Below are positions 1 through 11,617 of a DNA stretch of 64,000 nt, piece after piece. The DNA is from Myxococcales bacterium (GTDB lineage Bacteria; Myxococcota_A; Polyangia; Haliangiales; Haliangiaceae): positions 1 to 64,000 of the forward strand of contig JAEUJY010000143.1 of NCBI GenBank assembly GCA_016794525.1, read 5' to 3'. The stretch's first letter is position 1; each line of letters begins with the position of its first letter. The translations under genes were made by a program, and so were the position numbers. The notes beneath the pieces were generated by a model that was not told the DNA's origin, searched no databases, and was given only the letters and a program-made list of their open reading frames with translations.

Positions 1-277
1 GGAAGCCGGCGGTGGTGCGCTCGATCGCGATCGCGTAGCCGTCGGCGCCGACCGCGTGCTGGACGTCGGCGCTGCCCTTGTCGTCGAGCGCGGCCCGGGT
101 CGGCGGCGGCACCAGCTCGTCGACGAACGCCATCACCATGACCGGATCGATCGGCGGCATCGCCATCGGCTCGGCGTGACCGCCGCGGCGCAACGTCGGC
201 ACCTGGCCGGTCGAGATGATCATGGCCTCGGCGCCGCGCAGCGACATGACGCGGAGGAGCGAGTCGATCGCAGCCAT
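1..277 (-). CDS. PilT-like N-terminal fragment (partial)
   Basis: The reading frame starts at the ATG at 277 and runs open off the left edge, giving about 92 residues. The start of the protein (MAAIDSLLRVMSLRGAEAMI) followed by STGQVPTLRRGG and a later AxDVQHAV segment matches the usual N-terminal layout of PilT/PilB-type twitching-motility ATPases: a short helix, a 'GASDLH...G.PP..R..G' strand region, then a 'DFSY'-like strand. The ASDLH residues are degenerate here (AEAMIIS). The ATPase core with Walker motifs would lie outside the window, so the call rests on the N-terminal domain only. A diverged PilT-N-like protein without ATPase is an alternative. Confidence 0.5.
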   Translation of the reverse strand, partial: MAAIDSLLRVMSLRGAEAMIISTGQVPTLRRGGHAEPMAMPPIDPVMVMAFVDELVPPPTRAALDDKGSADVQHAVGADGYAIAIERTTAGF

Positions 278-380
278 GGCGGGGAGCCTAGCACCGCGCG
301 TGCCGACGTCGTCGGGGGCCCGCGGGACGCGCCGCGGGGCGTGGGCTGCCAACCTGACGCGACCCCGGGCCGCGCGCGCG

Positions 381-1229
381 TCACCGCGTCAGCGCGTCGG
401 CCCACGTGCGCCAGCGCGGCGCCATCGCCGGCCGGGTGAACAGCGTGAAGTGATCGGGATCGAGCGCGTCGCCGGCGGCGCGCCCGACGACGTGGACCGG
501 CGCGGCGGGCAGGCCGGCCAGCACCGCGCGCGCGTCGGCCGGCGTGCACAGCCGGTCGCCGGCGCCGACCCAGGCCTGCACCCGCGCGCGCACGTCGGCG
601 ACCGCCGCGAGGTAGTCGACGCCGCCGGTGGTCGCCCACCGCCCGCTGCGCGCCCAGCCGGTGAGCTGCGCGACGTAGCTGGCCGGCTCGTCGGCGGTGC
701 CCAGCCGGAGCGCGCGGATCGGCGCGTAGCCGAGCGCGCCCGCGACCGCGGCGTAGGTCGCCATCAGCGCGCGTCGACGCCACGGCCCGCGCGGCCCGGG
801 CAGCCACACGCTGGTGGCGATCAGCGCCACCCGCGCGACGTCGACGGTGCCGGTGCCGAGCGCGGCCAGCGCGACCAGGCCGCCCAGCGAGTGGCCGAGC
901 AGGCCGACCTCGGCGCGCGGGCAGCCGGCGGCGTGCGCGACCGCGGCCAGCGCGCACGGCAGGTCCATCGTGACGTAGTCGTCGAAGGTCCAGCGATCGC
1001 GGCGCGGGTCGGGCGGGCGGCTGGCGCCGTGGCCGCGCCAGTCGAGGACGAACACGTCGAGGCCGTCGCCGGCCAGCGCGGTCGCGAGCCGGTCGAGGTA
1101 GCGGCCGTCGACCATCATCGCGTGGGTCAAGAGCGCCGCGCCGCGGCCGCTGCCGACCGGCGGCGTGCGGCGCAGCGCCAGGGCCACGCCGTCGGCGGTG
1201 ATCGCCCGCAGCTCGTGCGCGCCGGTCAC
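381..1229 (-). CDS. alpha/beta-fold hydrolase
   Basis: A 282-residue protein with the alpha/beta-hydrolase pattern: a strand and oxyanion segment near residue 35 (LLTHAMMVDG), a DWRGHGAS turn at about 63-70, the nucleophile elbow GHSLGG at 112-117 with Ser114, and a late DPDHF that supplies the probable catalytic His. A GAGDRL segment upstream of it probably holds the acid residue. There is no signal peptide, so it should be cytoplasmic; substrate unknown (esterase or lipase-like). It starts at a GTG one base after the stop of the exported protein upstream, so the two are probably co-transcribed. Confidence 0.8.
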   Translation of the reverse strand: MTGAHELRAITADGVALALRRTPPVGSGRGAALLTHAMMVDGRYLDRLATALAGDGLDVFVLDWRGHGASRPPDPRRDRWTFDDYVTMDLPCALAAVAHAAGCPRAEVGLLGHSLGGLVALAALGTGTVDVARVALIATSVWLPGPRGPWRRRALMATYAAVAGALGYAPIRALRLGTADEPASYVAQLTGWARSGRWATTGGVDYLAAVADVRARVQAWVGAGDRLCTPADARAVLAGLPAAPVHVVGRAAGDALDPDHFTLFTRPAMAPRWRTWADALTR

Positions 1230-1230
1230 G

Positions 1231-1743
1231 TCAGAAATAGTAGCGGGCGCCGAGGCCGCCGTTGAGCGCCAGGCCGAAGCCGTTGATCGCCTCGTCGTTG
1301 GAGCCGAACCGGAACTCGGCGATGCCGGCGACCTCGACGAACACGTCGAGCGGGATCTCCTTGAAGTCGAACAGGAGGCCGGCCACCGCGCGGGCGCCGA
1401 TGCGGAAGTCGTCGTCGGCGCCGCGCCCGGCGCGGTGCTGCAGCAGGCGCACGCCGGGGCCGATGTAGGCGGGCAGCGTGAACGCCTCGCGCTCCTCGAG
1501 GATCCACGGGTGGAAGACGTAGTCGGCGTGGGCGTGGAAGCCGCCGGTCACGAACGTGAAGCCGAGCGCGCCCTGCACGGCCTGATCGTCTTGCAGGTAC
1601 AGCTTGCCGCACACGCCGGTGGGCTCGCCGATGATGATGCCGAGGCCGAGCGACCCCTTCTCGACGCCCTCGTCGTCGGCGTGGGCCGGCGCGGCGGCCA
1701 GGCCGGCGGCGACGACGGAGGCGAGACACAGGCGGACGTTCAT
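1231..1743 (-). CDS. exported, probably outer-membrane beta-strand protein
   Basis: A 170-residue protein starting at the ATG at 1743. It has a clear Sec signal peptide (MNVRLCLASVVAAGLAAAPAHA, cleavage after AHA) followed by alternating hydrophobic/glycine strands and a terminal RYYF, the aromatic C-terminus typical of outer-membrane beta-barrels. At this size it would form an eight-stranded barrel. No named family is recognised. A TACCGT hexamer lies 6 bp upstream of the start, fitting a leaderless transcript. The hydrolase gene follows after 1 bp. Confidence 0.65.
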   Translation of the reverse strand: MNVRLCLASVVAAGLAAAPAHADDEGVEKGSLGLGIIIGEPTGVCGKLYLQDDQAVQGALGFTFVTGGFHAHADYVFHPWILEEREAFTLPAYIGPGVRLLQHRAGRGADDDFRIGARAVAGLLFDFKEIPLDVFVEVAGIAEFRFGSNDEAINGFGLALNGGLGARYYF

Positions 1744-1795
1744 GGCGCCACGGTAGCCGTGTCGGCGCGACGCGGCAAATCCTCGACGAATGTTG

Positions 1796-1801
1796 TACAA
1801 A
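1796..1801 (+). promoter_or_regulatory. candidate -10 element (TACAAA) for the WYL operon
   Basis: TACAAA lies inside a TTGTACAA palindrome and ends 6 bp before the GTG at 1808, placing the expected transcription start at the start codon itself. This is one of several such arrangements in the window. No good -35 hexamer is visible. Confidence 0.35.
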
Positions 1802-1807
1802 TCGTCC

Positions 1808-2931
1808 GTGGCCAAGCCGGGGAAGCGCAAGCAAGCGAGCGGCGGCCGCGGGCCCAAGAAGAAGGCCGCGGTCGACGACGACGCCAGCGCCCGCGGCGAT
1901 CGCAGCAAGCGCCTGCTCGACCTGGTGATGCTGCTCCTGCGCGCCCGCACGCCGGTGACCTACCGCGAGATCCGCGAGCAGTTCCCCGGCTACCAGACCG
2001 CCAACGCCGAGGCCGGGCTGCGCGCCTTCGAGCGCGACAAGGCCGATCTGCTCGAGCTGGGCGTGCCGATCCGCTACATCACCCCCGAGGAGGACGACTC
2101 GCTCGAGGACGGCGGCTACGTCATCGACCTCAAGCGGTTCCGGCTGCCCGAGGTGCGGCTGACCGCCGACGAGGTGTCGGCGCTGGTGCTGGCCGCGTCG
2201 GTGGCCCGGGCGATCCCCGGCGGCGCCTACCCCAAGGTGGTCGACCTGGCGCTGCGCAAGCTGGCGTTCGATCTGCCCGACAAGCCCGACACCCCGATCG
2301 AGCTGTTCGAGTCGAGCCGCGCGCCGTCGCCGGTGGTGGTGCACTTCCCGCCGGTGCGCGCGGCCGCCGCCGAGGAGCTGGGCGAGACCTTCGCCACCCT
2401 CGAGGCGTCGACGCGCTTCCGCAAGCGGGTGACGATGACCTACCAGGCGGCGGGCACCGGCTCGACCTCGCGCCGCGACGTCGATCCCTACGGCCTCGTC
2501 TACCGCGAGGGCGCCTGGTACCTGGTCGGCTGGTGCCACCTCCGCCGCGAGGTGCGCAGCTTCCGGGTCGACCGCATCCACGAGGCGGTGATGGCGCCCA
2601 AGCCCAAGAGCCCCGACTTCGAGCGGCCGGCCGGCTTCGACGTGCGCGCGTTCGTCAACCGCTCGCCGTGGACCTTCACCACCGAGCCGGTCGAGCAGGT
2701 CACGCTCGAGCTGTCGGCGCTGGCGGCCGACACCGCCAACGAGGACTTCGGCCCGGCGGCGCGCCGCGCGACCGACGGCGGCGTCGTGACGATCACCTTC
2801 CCGTGCGGCAACCCCGAGTTCGCGGTCTCGCGCATCCTCGCGGCCAAGGGCGCGATCGTCGTGCGCGAGGGCGCGCGGCTGGTGCAGCGCCTGGCCGACG
2901 AGCTGACCGCGGTGGCGGCGAGGTACCAGCC

Positions 2932-2935
<4 letters not shown>
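1808..2935 (+). CDS. WYL-domain transcriptional regulator (PafB/PafC-like, first of pair)
   Basis: About 375 residues from the GTG at 1808; an ATG at 1790 is in frame, but it overlaps the probable -10 element. The N-terminus is Lys-rich (AKPGKRKQASGG), followed by a winged-helix region (LLDLVMLLLRARTPVTYREIREQFPGY) and a WYL domain whose core reads DVDPYGLVYREGAWYLVGWCHLR. It ends in a C-terminal WCX-like extension. WYL proteins sense ligands, often single-stranded DNA in PafBC, and control DNA-damage or defence genes. The next gene encodes a second WYL protein with a 4-bp ATGA overlap, the same tandem arrangement as actinobacterial pafB-pafC. The target genes are not evident. Confidence 0.85.
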
Positions 2936-3924
<989 letters not shown>

Positions 3925-3998
3925 TCGCGCCGCGCCGCGACTGTGAATAGGCGCACGCTGGCGGCCGTCTGTGCAGACAGCCGTTCGATCGAGGGACC

Positions 3999-5219
3999 AT
4001 GCGCCGCCTCGTCTGTCTCCTGGTCGTGTCCATTCCCGTGATCGCGCACGCCGGTGAGCCGGTCCGCGTCTACCTCAACCGCGATGGCGCCACCCTGCGT
4101 GGCGGCTTCGATGACCCCCGGGCCGGCACGTCGAGCATCGCCTCGTCGGGTGACGGCGGCCGGCTCACGGTGCCGCCGTTCGCCGGCAGCGATCGCGCCT
4201 GGCGCCGCACCGTGCAGTGCGTGCAGAAGCACTTCGCGCCGTTCGCGGTCGACATCGTCGACGAGCGCCCGGCCAGCGGCGCCTACTCGATGATCGTCGT
4301 CGGCGGCTCGCCCGACCTGATCGGCATGGGCGACGGCGTGTCGGGCATCGCGCCGGCCGACGGCGTCGTGCTGCGCCGCGCGATCGGGTTCGCGTTCTCC
4401 GACCTGCTGCGCAGCGACCCGGAGTCGACGTGCGACACCGTCGCGCACGAGATCGGGCACACGCTGGGGCTCGACCACGCCACCGCGTGCCACGACCTGA
4501 TGAGCTACGACGACTGCGGCGCGAAGTCGTTCGTCGACACCGCCAGCGCGTGCGGCGAGTTCGAGGAGCGGACCTGCGACAGCGGCAAGCCGACGCAGAA
4601 CTCGTACCGCATGCTGGTCGCGCACGTCGGGCTGCGCGCGACGCCGGTCGCGCCGGCGGAGGACGAGCAGGAGGAGGAGGTCTGGGAGGAGGAGACGGAG
4701 ACGGGGGATGGATGGGGCGATGAGGGCGACGCTGACTCCGGATCCGATTCCGGTGCAAGTTCCGACGCCGACGCCGACGCCGACGCTGACGCCGACTCCG
4801 GTTATGACACCGGCTCCGACACCGACTCCGGCTCCGGCTCCGATGCTGACGGCGGCGCCGGCGGGCACAGCGGGTGCGGCGCGGTGGACGAGGAGCCGCG
4901 GCGGCGGCACGGGCGGTCGATCACGCTCGACACCGGCGGCGACACGCTCGCGGGCGACCAGTGGATCTCGATCCGCGCCCACGCGTCGGCGCGGCGAGGC
5001 GTGGCCGACGTCGAGCTGTGGTGGGCGACGCCCGACGGCGAGTACGCGTGGTCGTGCGCGTCGCCGCCCGACGACGCGCCGGTGCGCTGCACCCGCGACG
5101 GCGACGACGTGACGTTCCAGCTCAACGTCGGGACCGGCCTGCGCACGGTCGCGGCGGTGATGGTCGACCACCACGGGCGCCGCACGTTCAGCGACGCGCG
5201 GACCATCACGCTCGAGTAG
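3999..5219 (+). CDS. secreted metzincin-type zinc metalloprotease
   Basis: A 406-residue protein with an N-terminal signal peptide (MRRLVCLLVVSIPVIAHA). The zinc-binding motif HEIGHTLGLDH fits HExxHxxGxxH of metzincins and is followed by a Met-turn-like LMSYDDCG. The pairs of cysteines around it (CDTVAHE, CHDLM, DDCG, CGEF, CDSGK) suggest disulfides. After residue about 220 comes a Glu-rich then Asp/Ser/Gly-rich low-complexity linker. The C-terminal domain starts near 310 (STANDARD-like strands such as DVELWWATPDGEY) and looks like a beta-sandwich. A GAGGG ribosome site lies just before the ATG, and a hairpin at 3963-3982 precedes it. Substrate unknown. Confidence 0.75.
   Translation: MRRLVCLLVVSIPVIAHAGEPVRVYLNRDGATLRGGFDDPRAGTSSIASSGDGGRLTVPPFAGSDRAWRRTVQCVQKHFAPFAVDIVDERPASGAYSMIVVGGSPDLIGMGDGVSGIAPADGVVLRRAIGFAFSDLLRSDPESTCDTVAHEIGHTLGLDHATACHDLMSYDDCGAKSFVDTASACGEFEERTCDSGKPTQNSYRMLVAHVGLRATPVAPAEDEQEEEVWEEETETGDGWGDEGDADSGSDSGASSDADADADADADSGYDTGSDTDSGSGSDADGGAGGHSGCGAVDEEPRRRHGRSITLDTGGDTLAGDQWISIRAHASARRGVADVELWWATPDGEYAWSCASPPDDAPVRCTRDGDDVTFQLNVGTGLRTVAAVMVDHHGRRTFSDARTITLE
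4741..4850 (+). repeat. in-gene Asp/Ser codon repeats
   Basis: Tandem GACGCC units (from about 4764), then GACTCC/GGCTCC units, encode alternating Asp-Ala and Asp-Ser-Gly residues in the linker of the metalloprotease. Such acidic repeats are common as calcium-binding or spacer segments. Copy number is likely to vary between strains. Confidence 0.8.
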
Positions 5220-5225
5220 CCGCGC

Positions 5226-8200
5226 TCACTCTTGATCGCCGCGGTGGCGCTGCCAGCCGCCGCGGCCGTGGGCGTAGACGTGCATGTAGGCGGCGCAGCT
5301 CTCGATCGTGCGCGTGTCGAAGTGCATGAAGTCGCCGGCCTGCTCGCCGGGGATGTCGCTGCCGCCCCACGCCAGCCCGCCGGCGTCGCGCAGCGCGCGC
5401 ACCAGCTCGAGGTGGTGGTCGGTGACCGTCATCGACGTGCGGGCGCCGGCGCCGGTGCGCTCGAAGTTCGAGCCGCGCGAGGCGTAGGCGCGGTAGTCGG
5501 CGTCGATCTGCGCGCGCCACTGCGCGGCGGTGGCGGTGCGCAGCTCCTCGTGGAGCGGCACCGCGAAGGCGTCGCCAGGGTCGGCGTGGTTGGCGTGCGA
5601 GTGCGCCGGGCGCGGGGGCAGCGCGCGCGCCGCCATCGCCGCGACGGTGGCGGTCCCGGCCAGCCACGCCTCGATCCGCGGCAGGTCGTTGCGCGCCGCG
5701 AGGTAGTCGTGGAGCTCTGACGACACCGCCGTGGCGTGGGCCCAGATCTGCTCGGTGGTCTCGCGGCCCGGGCGCGCGGTCATGTCGGCGGTGCTGTAGG
5801 TCTCGCCGCGGCCGGTGAGCCACGCCGCGCGCCAGATGATCGCCATCGCCTCGTCGTTGCGCCGGTCCTGCTCGGCGTCGATCGCCTGGCGGCGCGCGCG
5901 GTCGTCGGGGGTGAGCCGGGCCGGGTCGCCGCGGAGGCCGTCGGGCACGTCGGCGGCCTGGCCGCCGACCCACGGGTTGCTGTCGTAGTTGATGTCGATC
6001 GCCCAGCCCTTGGCGTGGAAGCTGCCGCCGCCGCGCAGCACGCCGAAGCGCGGCGACACGCCCAGCTGCTGCCGGATCTGCTCGGGGCTGCGACCGGGGA
6101 AGCGCTGCTGCAGGTAGGCGTCGGCCGCGGCCAGCCGCTCGAGCAGCAGCGGGTGCGCCTGATCGATCGCCACGCCGAGGAAGCTGCCGGCGCGGAACTG
6201 CGCGCGGATCGCGGCGTCGTTGGCCCACGGGCCGCGGACGCTGCCGTCGGAGGTCAGCGTGGCGCCGGTCGCGAGCTCGGCGTGGGCCTGGCCCAGCGCG
6301 GCGAGGGTGGCGTCGTCGAGGATGCCGGTCGGCGTCGCGTGCATCGTGTCGCGCTGGAACACCGCGATCTGCTGGACGGTCGGCTCGTTGAGCGCGCCGG
6401 TGGCGGCGGTGCCGGTCACGCCGAGCGCGCGTTGCAGCGCGGCGATCCAGGTCGGGGCCAGCCGCGTCGCGCGGCCGCTGTCGACGTTGAGCGCGCGCAC
6501 CGCGGCGCGATGCTCGAGCGGACCGCCGGTCTCGGCGATCAGCGCCTCGGGCGCGCGCGGCAACGGCGCCGCCGGCGCGCCGCTGGCGAGGTAGCGGACC
6601 GCGACGTAGCCGGTGTCCGCGCCATGGCGGACCTGCGCCCCATCGCCCTGCACCGCGAGGATCTCGACGGCCTCGTCGCGATCGAGGCGGCCGATCTCGG
6701 GGCCGGTCAGCGAGTCGCGGTGGAAGCGCACGCCGTCGCCGGTGACGTGGCCGGGGCCCGGCGCGAGGCCTTGCGGCTGGGGCTGCGCCTGCTGCTGGGG
6801 CTGAACCTGCTGCTGCGGCTGGGCCTGCGGTTGCGCTTGCGGCTGGGCCTGCGGCTGCGCTTGCGGCTGGGCCTGCGGTTGCGCTTGCGGTTGCGCCTGC
6901 GGTTGCGCTTGCGGCTGGGCCTGCGGTTGCGGTTGCGCTTGCGCCTGCGGTTGCGCCTGCTGCTGGGGCTGAACCTGCTGCTGCGGCTGGGCCTGCGGTT
7001 GCGCTTGCGGCTGGGCCTGCGCCTGCGCCGGCGCCGTCAAGGCGATGCGCCGCGGCGAGTCGCCGAACCGCGCGAACAGGCGGTCGTAGCGTCGCCGCAC
7101 GCCGACCTGGCTGGCGGCGTTCACCATGCCGACGATGCGATCGGCCACCGCCTGCAGCAGCGCGCGCTCGTCGCCGGTGCCGCGCGCCGCGATCAGCGCC
7201 GGTACGAAGTCGAGGCTGCCGTGCTGGTGCGCGGCGTTGGCCAGGACCTCGACCGCGAGCTGCGACACCGTGCCGTTGGCGTCGACGAAGGGCCAGCGCG
7301 GATCGAGCCGCGCGATGCGATCGAGGTAGTGCGTGAAGTCGACGTGCAGCTGCTCCGCGTCGGCTGCGCGCAGGAACGGCAGCGCGCCCTCGGCGGTCTC
7401 GAACTGCTGGATCTCGGCCGCGCTCAGGCGCGGGCCGACCCAGTCGCCGTCGTGGCGATCGAGCTCGCGGCGATCGCTGAACCGCTGCACCAGCGCGGTC
7501 CACGCCGCCTCGCCACCGAAGTGCGCGTGGAGCTGCGCGAGCTGCCCCGCGGCGGTGGCGTGGGCCTGGTAGCGCCGCAGCAGCTCGCCGACGCGGCCCT
7601 GGGTCCAGCTGCCGAGCCCGACGTTGGTCCGGTTCGAGTCGGCGGTGTAGTGGCCGGCGCGGCCGCTCGACTCGCTGGTCGCGAGCAGGCCCATCGTCTC
7701 GCGCTCGACGACGGCCGCGTCGCCCGCGCCGGCCGAGGCGGCGGTGAGGTGGCTGGTCGCGACGTAGCCGGTGTCGGCGCCGTGGCGCACCTGGGTCCAC
7801 GTAACGTCGCCGCCCAGCACCTGCACGTACGTGCCGCGCGGCAGCGCCGTGCCGATCGCCGGGCTGCCGGTGCTGGCGGCGGTGTGGAGGCGCAGGCTCG
7901 ACGCGGCGACCTGCGCGGCGCCCGCCGGCAACGCCGCGGCCGCGGCGGGTGGATCGTCGCTGCGCGGCGCGGCGTCGCGGGGCGTCGCGTCGGCGGCCGC
8001 GGGCGCGTCGACGCGCACCAGGTCCTGGCGGATCCAGCCGGTCACCGCGGGCGTCGCGATCGTGACCGGCAGCCAGCCGTCGCGCGCGGCGCCGGAGACG
8101 TCCAGCGCGGTGCCGGTCGGCACGCGACCGACCTCGCGGCCGTTGGGTTGGTCGCGCACGCCCACGCTGCCGCCGTCACGGTTGAACGTGTGGCCGCCGT

Positions 8201-8759
8201 AGAAGCCGAGCGGCGCCGCGCCGGCGCCCCGCGCCAGCGGGAACGCGCGCCCCGCGGTCCACGCGTCGGCCGCGCGATCGGCCTCGCCCTCGCGGTCGCC
8301 GCCGGCGTCGCCCTGCGCGACGTGGGCCAGCTCGTGGGCCAGCACGTGCGGGTCGTCGTCGGCGACGTACACCCGCCGGCCGTGGGCCGCGCCGCGGACG
8401 CCGAGGCCCGCCAGCGCCGCCTGGGTCGCCGGGCCGCGGAACACCTCGGCGTCGACGCCCACCCGCGCGGCCAGCGCGCCGCCGGCCGCGGCGCCGTCGC
8501 GCTCGGCGGCCGCGGTCAGCTGCGCGGACGTGTCGAGGTGGAGGCCGAACGGATCGGCGGTGGGCGCGACCACCGTCGCGCGCGCCGGCGCGGGATCCGG
8601 ACGCGCCGCGGCCGACGTCGCGCCGTGCGCGGCGATCGCCCGGGCGATCGCGCGGGCCGACGGTGGCTGGCGGCCGGTGAGCGTGCGGACGCCGGGGCGG
8701 CCGCTGGCGTCGCCGTCGGAGGAGAAGTCGGACCCAGCGGCGGCGTCGTGGAGCAGCAT
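5226..8759 (-). CDS. DUF4157 (eCIS-core) protein with SH3 repeats and M15-type peptidase
   Basis: A 1177-residue multidomain protein. It has an N-terminal DUF4157 domain with HELAH at 142-146 (zinc-protease-like HExxH), found in proteins associated with extracellular contractile injection systems. Two bacterial SH3-like domains follow at about 190-250 and 286-340. A helical domain at about 350-590 begins with TSESSGRAGHYTAD, which could be a lysozyme-like fold. A Gln-Ala-Pro repeat linker spans about 595-665, then a third SH3 and a peptidoglycan-binding-like segment. The C-terminal peptidase has FHAKGWAID near 915 and GDFMHFD near 1143, matching the zinc ligands of M15 L-Ala-D-Glu/D-Ala-D-Ala endopeptidases. 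No signal peptide is seen, which fits delivery by an injection machine or lysis. No eCIS structural gene lies in the window. Confidence 0.8.
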   Translation of the reverse strand: MLLHDAAAGSDFSSDGDASGRPGVRTLTGRQPPSARAIARAIAAHGATSAAARPDPAPARATVVAPTADPFGLHLDTSAQLTAAAERDGAAAGGALAARVGVDAEVFRGPATQAALAGLGVRGAAHGRRVYVADDDPHVLAHELAHVAQGDAGGDREGEADRAADAWTAGRAFPLARGAGAAPLGFYGGHTFNRDGGSVGVRDQPNGREVGRVPTGTALDVSGAARDGWLPVTIATPAVTGWIRQDLVRVDAPAAADATPRDAAPRSDDPPAAAAALPAGAAQVAASSLRLHTAASTGSPAIGTALPRGTYVQVLGGDVTWTQVRHGADTGYVATSHLTAASAGAGDAAVVERETMGLLATSESSGRAGHYTADSNRTNVGLGSWTQGRVGELLRRYQAHATAAGQLAQLHAHFGGEAAWTALVQRFSDRRELDRHDGDWVGPRLSAAEIQQFETAEGALPFLRAADAEQLHVDFTHYLDRIARLDPRWPFVDANGTVSQLAVEVLANAAHQHGSLDFVPALIAARGTGDERALLQAVADRIVGMVNAASQVGVRRRYDRLFARFGDSPRRIALTAPAQAQAQPQAQPQAQPQQQVQPQQQAQPQAQAQPQPQAQPQAQPQAQPQAQPQAQPQAQPQAQPQAQPQAQPQQQVQPQQQAQPQPQGLAPGPGHVTGDGVRFHRDSLTGPEIGRLDRDEAVEILAVQGDGAQVRHGADTGYVAVRYLASGAPAAPLPRAPEALIAETGGPLEHRAAVRALNVDSGRATRLAPTWIAALQRALGVTGTAATGALNEPTVQQIAVFQRDTMHATPTGILDDATLAALGQAHAELATGATLTSDGSVRGPWANDAAIRAQFRAGSFLGVAIDQAHPLLLERLAAADAYLQQRFPGRSPEQIRQQLGVSPRFGVLRGGGSFHAKGWAIDINYDSNPWVGGQAADVPDGLRGDPARLTPDDRARRQAIDAEQDRRNDEAMAIIWRAAWLTGRGETYSTADMTARPGRETTEQIWAHATAVSSELHDYLAARNDLPRIEAWLAGTATVAAMAARALPPRPAHSHANHADPGDAFAVPLHEELRTATAAQWRAQIDADYRAYASRGSNFERTGAGARTSMTVTDHHLELVRALRDAGGLAWGGSDIPGEQAGDFMHFDTRTIESCAAYMHVYAHGRGGWQRHRGDQE
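6772..7031 (-). repeat. in-gene Gln-Ala-Gln-Pro tandem repeat
   Basis: Short units encoding QAQP/QPQ (with QQQVQP variants) are repeated through about 85 codons of the DUF4157 protein. At DNA level the + strand reads as degenerate GCTGGGCCTGCGGTTGC-type units. There are longer internal duplicates: the segment encoding QQQVQPQQQAQ occurs twice. It acts as a flexible linker between the helical domain and the third SH3 domain. Confidence 0.9.
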
Positions 8760-8823
8760 GCCTGCCGCTGGAACGCGCGGCCCGGCCGATCTTCCCGGCC
8801 GATCTTCCCGGCGATCGCGATCG

Positions 8824-9906
8824 TCAGGCGTGCGCGGCGGCGAACGCCTGCATCGCCTCGACCAGCGCCTGCACGCCGCCCAGCTCCATCGCGTTGTAGA
8901 TGCTGGCGCGCATGCCGCCGACCGAGCGGTGGCCGGCGAGGCCCGACAGCCCGCGCGCGGTGGCGAACGCGACGAACGCGGCGTCCTCGGCGGCGTTGCG
9001 ACCGCGGAAGGTCACGTTCATCTGCGAGCGCGCGTCGGCGCGGACGACGCCCTTGAACACCGGCGAGCGATCCAGCTCGGCGTACAGCAGGTCGGCCTTG
9101 GCGCGGTTGCGCGCGGCCATCGCCGGCAGGCCGCCGAGCTCGTCGATCCACCGCAGCACCTCGGCCAGCACGTAGATGCCGAACGTCGGCGGCGTGTTGT
9201 ACATCGACTGGTTGGCGGCGAACGTGCGGTACTGCAGCATCGTCGGCAGGTCGCGGGCGCCCTTGGCCACCAGCTCCTTCTTGACGATCACCAGGGTCAC
9301 GCCCGACGGGCCGAGGTTCTTCTGCGCGCCGGCGTAGATCAACGCGTAGCGCGCGACGTCGATCGGCCGGCTGAAGATGTCGCTCGACGCGTCGCACACC
9401 AGCGGCACGCCGGCCGGCACCGCCGGCTCGCCGGTCCACTGCGTGCCGTAGATGGTGTTGTTGCTGGTGAAGTGCGCGTACGCCGGCGCCGTCGACCAGG
9501 TGGTCTCGGCGGCGCCGGGGATGTACGTGTGGCCGGCGGCGGCGCTCGAGCACGCGACGTGGACGGTGCCGAACCGCCGGGCCTCCTCGACCGCCTTCTC
9601 CGACCACACGCCGGTGACGCAGTAGTCGGCGGTGGCGCCGCCGAGGAAGTTCATCGGCACCATGAAGAACTGCGACGAAGCGCCGCCCTGCAGGAACAGG
9701 ACGTCGTAGTCGTCGGGCACCGCCGCCAGCTGGCGCACCAGGGCCTCGGCCCGGGCCAGCACGGCCATGAACTCCTTGCCGCGGTGGCTGTGCTCGAGCA
9801 CGCCGATGCCGCTGCCGTCGAGATCCCACAGCGCCGCCTGGGCTCGTCGCAACACCGCCTCGGGCAACACCGCCGGACCCGGCGAGAAGTTCCACGTCCG
9901 CGTCAT
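8824..9906 (-). CDS. serC: phosphoserine aminotransferase
   Basis: A 360-residue class-V, PLP-dependent aminotransferase that converts 3-phosphohydroxypyruvate to phosphoserine in serine synthesis (and works in pyridoxine synthesis in many bacteria). The start ([21 protein letters not shown]) and the segments SHRGKEF, FLQGGAS and [13 protein letters not shown] are the family hallmarks. The PLP lysine lies in [12 protein letters not shown]. Full length for the family. The ATG at 9906 is chosen; a GTG just before it (9909) would add one residue. The gene stands between the lysin gene and a small unknown gene, with no serA or serB nearby. Confidence 0.95.
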   Translation of the reverse strand: MTRTWNFSPGPAVLPEAVLRRAQAALWDLDGSGIGVLEHSHRGKEFMAVLARAEALVRQLAAVPDDYDVLFLQGGASSQFFMVPMNFLGGATADYCVTGVWSEKAVEEARRFGTVHVACSSAAAGHTYIPGAAETTWSTAPAYAHFTSNNTIYGTQWTGEPAVPAGVPLVCDASSDIFSRPIDVARYALIYAGAQKNLGPSGVTLVIVKKELVAKGARDLPTMLQYRTFAANQSMYNTPPTFGIYVLAEVLRWIDELGGLPAMAARNRAKADLLYAELDRSPVFKGVVRADARSQMNVTFRGRNAAEDAAFVAFATARGLSGLAGHRSVGGMRASIYNAMELGGVQALVEAMQAFAAAHA

Positions 9907-9937
9907 CACCGCCTCCGTCGACGCGACGGCACCGCGA

Positions 9938-10174
9938 CTACTTGCGGGTGTCGTCGTAGTAGAACAGCGTGATCGCGAGGCAGTGGAAGGCCTCGTCGCT
10001 CGACTGCGTCACGACGAACTCGACCGGCTTGCAGGTCGGGTGGTCGGCCATCCACTTGGTGACCTTCTCACCGAGCTGCTCGCGATCGGCCACCATCGTG
10101 GCGGAGAAGATCTTGAGCCCGTTGAACTTCACGTCCTTGCGGACCGTGAGAATACCCGTCGAGTTCGCTGCCAT
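9938..10174 (-). CDS. small conserved-looking protein of unknown function
   Basis: A 78-residue protein from the ATG at 10174; a GTG at 10186 would add four residues. The sequence ([20 protein letters not shown]) is soluble, mixed alpha/beta, with one Cys before KPVEF and a C-terminal FYYDDTRK. No signal peptide and no recognised domain. Its amino-acid usage is less Ala/Arg-biased than shadow frames here, and base composition by codon position supports a real gene. It lies 31 bp before serC on the same strand, so the two may be co-transcribed. Confidence 0.6.
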   Translation of the reverse strand: MAANSTGILTVRKDVKFNGLKIFSATMVADREQLGEKVTKWMADHPTCKPVEFVVTQSSDEAFHCLAITLFYYDDTRK

Positions 10175-10354
10175 GATCGAGGGCACCCTACCAGCGAGCG
10201 CTGCCCTCGGCTAGCCCCGTCCGTGACACAGTTGCGCACACGCCCGCCACGCGGGCTGGTCCGGCCAGCCCTGCCACGGCGGCGGCGGTCGCGGCCGCGG
10301 CGCACCGCCGCGAGGCCACCGCCATCGGGGCGCGAGCCCCCGACGCGGCGCCGC

Positions 10355-11616
<1,262 letters not shown>

Positions 11617-11617
<1 letters not shown>

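Noticed and set aside
6772-7031. Tandem repeats that could be mistaken for CRISPR
   Set aside because: The units are short, contiguous, in frame with a protein and without spacers.
5736-9056. A 1106-residue + strand open frame with Leu-Arg repeats
   Set aside because: It is the antisense of the DUF4157 gene; its LRLRLG repeats are the complement of the Gln-Ala-Pro codons. Not a gene.
8824-9906. A serine biosynthesis operon
   Set aside because: serC stands without serA or serB; the neighbours on both sides are unrelated.
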